12,685 nt of DNA from Archaeoglobaceae archaeon (GTDB lineage Archaea > Halobacteriota > Archaeoglobi > Archaeoglobales > Archaeoglobaceae): assembly GCA_027066965.1 (NCBI GenBank), contig JAMOMT010000077.1, positions 1 to 12,685 on the forward strand, given 5' to 3'. Positions 8,601-12,685 of this stretch are shown piece by piece; the stretch's first letter is position 1, and each line of letters starts with the position of its first letter. The notes under the pieces are model-generated. The model was not told the DNA's origin. It was given only the letters and a program-made list of their open reading frames with translations, and ran no database searches. The position numbers and the translations under genes were made by a program.

Positions 8601-10169
8601 TTAGTGGCACGCCCTGTTCATGTATATGTACGCGGTGGAGTTGTCAGGCAGGTGGAACTCGCCGATTAGCTCGAACGAGTCTTTGTATTGATAGAAGGCT
8701 TTGTACAACAGCGCCTCAGCTTTCCCGTAAACGCCCTTGTGTTCTCTCGGTTCGATAACTATGACAAAGTTGATTTTGTTGAAGTTTTTAACGACTGCAT
8801 TTACTGGCAGGTAAACTCCGTTAAAAACCCTGAAGTCGTAACCGTGAATAACCCTGTAGAAGTCAAGAGACTGTCCGTTAAGGTACGGATGATCGGCCAG
8901 CGTTATAACAACATCTCCCGGCCTAGCGTACTTAGCTATTGTGTTCAGTATGTCGTTTATGTGCCAATTCTGAGATTCCGGACGATCAGAAGAAAGAAGG
9001 TACGGATTGTGAAGGTTGGGCACGGCAAAGCTAACCGCAGACAATTGAACTAATACGACAAGCGAAATTAACACAGTAAACACAACTTTTTTGAGTCCAA
9101 GTTTACCGGACAGCTCTTCCGAAACATCTCTTAGAAAGACACCAGATATCCAAGCAACGTATGGTAGCAAGGGAAGGATGTACCTGTGATCCTTGTTGCT
9201 CAGAAACGTGAGGATAACATATGTAGTTAAGAGCGAAAACAACATAGCCTTCACGTACCTGTCCATTTTCTTACTCACTTTTCTCCGATAAGCAAACCAC
9301 ACTACTGCAGCCAGAAAGGTGAGCATGAACACGATACCCACGGAAGCGTCGAGGTCTTTCAGGTAATACAGCCATCCTTTAAGCGTCCAGAACGTGGGGT
9401 CACCTTCCTTACCCCCTATGCTCGCGAAGTACTCGAGTCTTTTAAAGACTACAAACAAGTTAGGCAGGTACCACCAAGCCGCAGATACAAAGGCAACTGC
9501 AGCAGCAACTGACACATTTCCCAGAGCGTTTTTCACATCTCGAATGTTTTCTGAGTACTCGAAGTACAGGTCAGCTAAGGCAAAAGGAAGTATATAGACA
9601 AAAGCGTTCCACTTTGTAAGCGTTGTCAGTCCAAATGATAGACCAAAAAGGGCAGAATACCGAAGGTCTCTCAAACCCCTTGACTTTACGAAAAAGTAAA
9701 CCGTCAGAGCCACCATCGCTGTAAACGCAAAATCTATCATGAATTTTCTTTCCATAATGACCAAGAGTGGGTATCCGGAAATCAACATAACAGAAAAGTA
9801 ACCAGCTCTCCTGTCCCACACTTCGGTAGCCGTTTTGTAAACTGCGAACACGAGCAGGAAGTAGTAGAGTATATTTGTGGCCACTGCTATTTTTTCGGAA
9901 AAGCCAAACAGAATGTACATGAAAGCGGCCGTAAGGTGGAAAAACGGAGGATAATAGTTACTCACATGAACCAGTGCACCGAAGTTAAACATAGTAAGGA
10001 GCTTGTAGTAAACGTAAGAGTAAAGCATGTGTAGTGCTGGATCCCAAGATAGGGGTTTGTTGTTTAAAACTATAAACCACACAGTTGTAAGCACGTTAAA
10101 AGCAATTACTGCAAGTACCGTGTAAAACTCAGCACTCCTTTCATCAAACGTAGGAGCTTTATCGGACAT
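8601..10169 (-). CDS. Membrane glycosyltransferase, GT39/ArnT-like (dolichyl-phosphate-sugar dependent)
   Basis: This 522-residue polytopic protein has about 11-12 membrane helices and a soluble C-terminal part (about 400-522). It fits the PMT/ArnT superfamily (PF13231/PF02366), which takes a sugar from a polyprenyl-phosphate donor on the outer membrane face. Signatures are D43 in SWDPALHMLY in the first outer loop (the family's catalytic acid position), YYPPFFHL at 72-79, the ERKFMIDFAFTAM block at 140-152, and LTTLTKWNAF at 181-190 (compare the family's LTKG/LTK helix). It is followed after 53 bp by aglB, so a role in building or extending the N-glycan, or in direct O-mannosylation, is likely; the acceptor and sugar cannot be told. 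There is no ribosome binding site. A TATATG box about 27 nt upstream predicts a leaderless transcript. Confidence 0.85.
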   Translation of the reverse strand: MSDKAPTFDERSAEFYTVLAVIAFNVLTTVWFIVLNNKPLSWDPALHMLYSYVYYKLLTMFNFGALVHVSNYYPPFFHLTAAFMYILFGFSEKIAVATNILYYFLLVFAVYKTATEVWDRRAGYFSVMLISGYPLLVIMERKFMIDFAFTAMVALTVYFFVKSRGLRDLRYSALFGLSFGLTTLTKWNAFVYILPFALADLYFEYSENIRDVKNALGNVSVAAAVAFVSAAWWYLPNLFVVFKRLEYFASIGGKEGDPTFWTLKGWLYYLKDLDASVGIVFMLTFLAAVVWFAYRRKVSKKMDRYVKAMLFSLLTTYVILTFLSNKDHRYILPLLPYVAWISGVFLRDVSEELSGKLGLKKVVFTVLISLVVLVQLSAVSFAVPNLHNPYLLSSDRPESQNWHINDILNTIAKYARPGDVVITLADHPYLNGQSLDFYRVIHGYDFRVFNGVYLPVNAVVKNFNKINFVIVIEPREHKGVYGKAEALLYKAFYQYKDSFELIGEFHLPDNSTAYIYMNRACH

Positions 10170-10192
10170 GCAGTTAAGAGTTGTTCAACGGG

Positions 10193-10233
10193 CATATATC
10201 TTTTACTCAATTATCTTTTGCAAGTTTACTCAA
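10193..10233 (-). promoter_or_regulatory. Predicted GT39 promoter with a 9-bp direct repeat
   Basis: On the minus strand AAAAGATATATGCCC places a TATA-like element (10198-10193) about 27 nt before the ATG at 10169, with no Shine-Dalgarno sequence between. Immediately upstream TTGAGTAAA occurs twice, exactly, at 10233-10225 and 10210-10202, a 23-bp period or about two helical turns. The nearer copy overlaps the BRE position, as expected for a regulator or activator site. Confidence 0.5.
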
Positions 10234-10330
10234 ATAGATCACATATAAAATTTTAATTAAAAAATTATACTTAGTAAGCACTTTTAACCACAATTAGTAA
10301 AAGATTTTTGTAGATAAATATCCTAATCAA
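10234..10330. terminator. AT-rich gap after the signal peptidase gene
   Basis: This stretch lies between the signal peptidase stop and the GT39 promoter. On the minus strand it holds several T-runs, including AATTTTTTAATTAAAATTTT at about 10272-10253, suitable as a terminator for the signal peptidase transcript. I see no ORF or structured RNA in it. Confidence 0.4.
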
Positions 10331-10918
10331 CTAGATTAGTCTCTGCATCACAATTCTGAGGTAACCGACGTAAGGTATCCTGTAAACCGCAACACCGAGG
10401 ATCCAGTTTGGCTTAACGGGCTGGGTTAATTCTGGCTCGTCGGGTATGGGGTTGTGATCCCCCTGAGTGATATAACCAGAGGACTGAGCTATCACGACCT
10501 TACCAACCGACTTGTTGGTAACTATTAGCATGCCGTGGTAGTACCTCAGCTCCCCCAACTTGCCGGTGCTCCTGTTTATCCCGACTATGGGCTGGCCTTT
10601 GTTAACCCAAGCTATTACCCTGTGAATAATCGGCGTTACACCTCTGTTTCCGTTGGGGTAGTAGATTATTACGTCTCCGTAATCTCCGAAGGATTTGTAA
10701 CCCTCCTTTATTCCCTCAACCCAGGTAATCACGTGTTTCTTAGCCGGGCTCACGAGAATAACAACATCACCTACGCTGAGGTGGGGGACCATACTCCCAG
10801 ACTCAACTGCTACCATGAAAGGCCATGCTCCGGTGAGAGCGTAGCCAACTCCGAGCACAACCGCAACTATAATTAGTGCAGAAGCTAAGTCTCTGACAAT
10901 CCCCGGAACGCTGTCCAT
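10331..10918 (-). CDS. Type I signal peptidase, archaeal/ER type
   Basis: This enzyme cleaves signal peptides from Sec-exported proteins on the outer membrane face. From the ATG at 10918 it has 195 residues: a membrane anchor at about 11-30 (LASALIIVAVVLGVGYALTG), the catalytic serine S42 in VESGSMVPHLSVGDVV, the box with H99 in PIIHRVIAW (His in place of the bacterial Lys, hence the ER/archaeal type), and D154 in TQGDHNPIPDE. The C-terminal VPYVGYLR-like segment (IPYVGYLRIVM) is also typical. The frame runs on to 11011, but the 31 extra residues lack family character and lie antisense to the start of the polymerase gene, so 10918 is chosen. There is no ribosome binding site; a TATA-like box lies 26 nt upstream. 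Its neighbours on the same strand, GT39 and aglB, suggest shared service in maturation of surface proteins. Confidence 0.93.
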   Translation of the reverse strand: MDSVPGIVRDLASALIIVAVVLGVGYALTGAWPFMVAVESGSMVPHLSVGDVVILVSPAKKHVITWVEGIKEGYKSFGDYGDVIIYYPNGNRGVTPIIHRVIAWVNKGQPIVGINRSTGKLGELRYYHGMLIVTNKSVGKVVIAQSSGYITQGDHNPIPDEPELTQPVKPNWILGVAVYRIPYVGYLRIVMQRLI

Positions 10919-10928
10919 GCGGTGGAGG
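10868..10928 (+). promoter_or_regulatory. Predicted DP1 TATA box (inside signal peptidase gene) and RBS
   Basis: TATAATTA at 10868-10875 is the best TATA-like element upstream of the DP1 start. Initiation about 25 nt on would give a leader of roughly 40 nt. GGTGGAGG at 10921-10928 is a strong ribosome binding site 8 nt before ATG 10937 and supports that start. The TATA element lies within the first 17 codons of the divergent signal peptidase gene. Confidence 0.45.
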
Positions 10929-10936
10929 AATAGCAG

Positions 10937-12472
10937 ATGGTAATTAAAGATGTCGACGCGGAGAGCAAACTTATAGTGAAAAAGTTCGCCGTTGAGGGGT
11001 TTAACGTTCATCCAAAAGTCGTGGAGTTGCTCAGGAGTTACGACAGGTCAAGGTTAGACGACCTAATCTCATTTGTGTGTAAAAACTGTTCTGGCTCGTT
11101 TATAATAACGCTTGAGGACGTTAAAACGGCCATAGAAGAGTTCAACAGAGTTAACAGAAACAAAAACGGAAATAAGTCAAACGGAAGTAAAAAGGAGAGA
11201 AACTATGGGGAAGGTAACGGCATTGCTATAAGCACTGAAGTGAAAGGAGGGAGAACAACAAAAACGGTAAACAGCTCAGGCCTAATACAGGTGCTGAAAG
11301 ACGTAAGCGGCAACTCTTGCTGTCAGGGGAAGGTTGAGGACTTCGTCGCCTATTTCAACTCCAGATACGAGAAACTCTCCTCAATACTCAGAACGAGAAT
11401 AAATCCAGTCCCGATCTCGGCTTTGAGAAAGTTGAAGTCCCAGAACGTTGATGTGATCGGCATTGTCAACGACGTGAGGGAGACGAACAACGGAAATGCA
11501 GTGATAGAGCTGGAGGATAGAACGGGTGTGGCAACAGTCATAGCGACGGGAAAGCTGAAGGATGAGGCAATGGAGCTTCTAGGAGATGAAGTTATAGCCG
11601 TTAGTGGTAATTGGAACGGAAGGTGCCTAATTGCTGACAGGATAACTTTTCCGGATGTACCCATAAACGGAAACGGGAAGAAAGATTGGGGATTCTGCGT
11701 TGCTTTCATTTCTGACACGCACTTCGGCAGTATAACTTTCATGGAGGATGCGTGGAATAGGTTCGTCAGCTTCATGAACTGCGAGAGTGGAAACGAGAGA
11801 ATGAACGAGGTTGCTGAGAGTATAAAGTACATAATTCTCGCTGGAGATGTCGTTGACGGAGTTGGAATCTATCCTGGGCAGGAGAGTGAACTCTCAATTG
11901 CTGACATCTACGGGCAGTACGAGTTTGCGGCTGAGCAAATAGAGAAGCTTCCGAAGAGAGTTAAAATAATTTTATCACCCGGAAACCACGACGCCGTGAG
12001 GCAGGCTGAGCCCCAGCCGAAGCTGCCGAAAGAGTTTGCCTCCCTCTTTCCGAACAACGTTATCCATGTCGGAAATCCAGCTCTCGTAACCCTCGACGGC
12101 GTAAAGGTCCAGATATACCACGGAAGAAGCATAGACGATTTAATAACGAGAATCCCAAGGCTTGGATACGAGAGACCGGAGGAAGCTGTTGTAGAGCTGC
12201 TTAAGAGGAGACACTTGTCTCCTGCCTACGGAAGGAGGTCACCAATAGCTCCTGAGAGAGAAGACTACCTCGTCATAGAAGAAGTTCCCGACGTGTTACA
12301 TACTGGCCACGTTCACACGTTTGGAGCAACTTTTTACAGGGGAGTTTTCGCCATCAACTCGAGCACTTGGCAGTCCCAGACGGAGTTCCAGAAAAAGATG
12401 AACCTAAACCCGATGCCGGGAATCGTTGCCGTTTACAACGGCAATAAGGTAGCGAAGCTCAGGTTTGCCTAA
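10937..12472 (+). CDS. polB: DNA polymerase D (Pol II) small subunit DP1
   Basis: DP1 is the small subunit of the archaeal replicative polymerase PolD and carries 3'-5' exonuclease (proofreading) activity; the large subunit DP2 is not in the window. The protein has 511 residues. An N-terminal helical domain (about 1-70) is followed by an Asn/Lys/Gly-rich linker (about 72-112), an OB fold (about 168-235, with VIGIVNDVRETNNGNAVIEL) and a calcineurin-like phosphoesterase domain. All metal-binding motifs are present: D260 and H262 in ISDTHFGS, D304 in LAGDVVDG, GNHD at 349-352, H395 in IYHGRS and GHVH at 457-460, so the nuclease should be active. The start is supported by GGTGGAGG 8 nt upstream. 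It diverges from the signal peptidase with 18 bp between start codons and is followed after 25 bp by the DUF126 gene. Confidence 0.96.
   Translation: MVIKDVDAESKLIVKKFAVEGFNVHPKVVELLRSYDRSRLDDLISFVCKNCSGSFIITLEDVKTAIEEFNRVNRNKNGNKSNGSKKERNYGEGNGIAISTEVKGGRTTKTVNSSGLIQVLKDVSGNSCCQGKVEDFVAYFNSRYEKLSSILRTRINPVPISALRKLKSQNVDVIGIVNDVRETNNGNAVIELEDRTGVATVIATGKLKDEAMELLGDEVIAVSGNWNGRCLIADRITFPDVPINGNGKKDWGFCVAFISDTHFGSITFMEDAWNRFVSFMNCESGNERMNEVAESIKYIILAGDVVDGVGIYPGQESELSIADIYGQYEFAAEQIEKLPKRVKIILSPGNHDAVRQAEPQPKLPKEFASLFPNNVIHVGNPALVTLDGVKVQIYHGRSIDDLITRIPRLGYERPEEAVVELLKRRHLSPAYGRRSPIAPEREDYLVIEEVPDVLHTGHVHTFGATFYRGVFAINSSTWQSQTEFQKKMNLNPMPGIVAVYNGNKVAKLRFA
10941..10948 (-). promoter_or_regulatory. 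Predicted signal peptidase TATA box inside the DP1 coding region
   Basis: On the minus strand TTTAATTA (10948-10941) is centred about 26 nt before the signal peptidase ATG at 10918, and no Shine-Dalgarno sequence lies between. It falls on codons 2-4 (Val-Ile-Lys) of the divergent DP1 gene. The spacing predicts a leaderless mRNA and matches the aglB and GT39 arrangements. Confidence 0.45.
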
Positions 12473-12497
12473 TCGTCATTTCTCAGCTGGAGGTATC

Positions 12498-12685
12498 ATG
12501 TCCGAGTTCAAGTTCAGGCTGAGGACAATTTTCGCAGCCGAAGTGAAAAGTGACGAAAGCGGAACAAAAATCAGAGGAGAGATGCTCCTTTCGAGGAGGC
12601 CTGTGTCCTTTCTCGGAGACGTAAACTCTGAAGGAGTCGTAGTAGCAGAGGACAGTGACGTTAGGGAGGAGAGCATAAGGGGGAG
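12498..12685 (+). CDS. Aconitase-X swivel domain (DUF126) protein, probable phosphomevalonate dehydratase small subunit (3'-truncated)
   Basis: GGAGGT ends 3 nt before the ATG at 12498, and the frame stays open to the window edge (62 codons). The protein starts MSEFKFRLRTIFAAEVKSDE. IRGEMLLSRRPVSFLGDVN then E-S-I-R-G near the edge match the order G-E-A-L-V...P-L-S-F-L-G-G-V-D...G-x-S-I-x-G-K known from the small AcnX/DUF126 subunit. In archaea this subunit forms, with a large subunit, phosphomevalonate dehydratase, which converts 5-phosphomevalonate to anhydromevalonate phosphate for isoprenoid lipids. Family members are about 130 residues, so roughly half is seen, and the conserved Ser-rich motif lies beyond the edge. 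The 25-bp gap after DP1 suggests co-transcription. Identification rests on a short stretch and memory of the family. Confidence 0.72.
   Translation, partial: MSEFKFRLRTIFAAEVKSDESGTKIRGEMLLSRRPVSFLGDVNSEGVVVAEDSDVREESIRG

Noticed and set aside
10919..11011. 31-residue N-terminal extension of the signal peptidase
   Set aside because: It would overlap the DP1 start antisense, lacks family similarity, and precedes the normal archaeal N-terminus and membrane anchor.
12476..12676. Minus-strand open frame at the right edge
   Set aside because: Antisense to the DUF126 gene, which has a good RBS and a recognisable family pattern.

Overview
The window looks like a chromosomal segment of a thermophilic euryarchaeon, most plausibly an Archaeoglobi member (Ferroglobus-like). 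This rests on the small subunit of the archaeal D-family polymerase, a long-form AglB oligosaccharyltransferase, an ER-type (Ser-His-Asp) signal peptidase, TATA-type promoters with T-tract terminators, and a nifH-nifI1-nifI2-nifD-nifK order known from methanogenic and related archaea. Species assignment is an inference. Coding DNA is dense; the intergenic gaps are short and strongly AT-rich.

Layout. 1-408 (+) is the 3' end of an unidentified multi-helix membrane protein. It converges on a minus-strand nitrogenase operon reading nifH (5629) -> nifI1 -> nifI2 -> [AT-rich 53-bp gap] -> nifD -> nifK -> a 105-aa protein -> an 84-aa protein (497). Further right on the minus strand is a surface-protein maturation group, transcribed towards nif: type I signal peptidase (10918-10331), a GT39/ArnT-like membrane glycosyltransferase (10169-8601) and aglB (8547-5866). 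At 10918/10937 the signal peptidase diverges from the plus-strand gene for the DNA polymerase D small subunit (DP1). DP1 is followed after 25 bp by the 5' part of a DUF126/aconitase-X small subunit gene, probably the phosphomevalonate dehydratase small subunit of the archaeal mevalonate route.

How the parts work together. NifH passes electrons to the NifDK dinitrogenase. NifI1 and NifI2 are the paired PII proteins that in methanogens sense 2-oxoglutarate and shut nitrogenase off. No nifE, nifN, nifB or delta-subunit gene is visible. NifD carries several residue patterns that I associate with the VnfD/AnfD side of the family, although the layout is Nif-like. Signal peptidase, GT39 and AglB plausibly serve one route, secreted-protein cleavage and N-glycosylation on the outer face of the membrane.

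Two translation styles sit side by side. The nif genes, DP1 and the DUF126 gene have strong GGAGGTG-like ribosome binding sites. The signal peptidase, GT39 and aglB genes have none, but each has a TATA-like box 26-27 nt before the ATG, which predicts leaderless mRNAs. The signal peptidase/DP1 pair has only 18 bp between start codons, so each predicted promoter lies inside the other gene.
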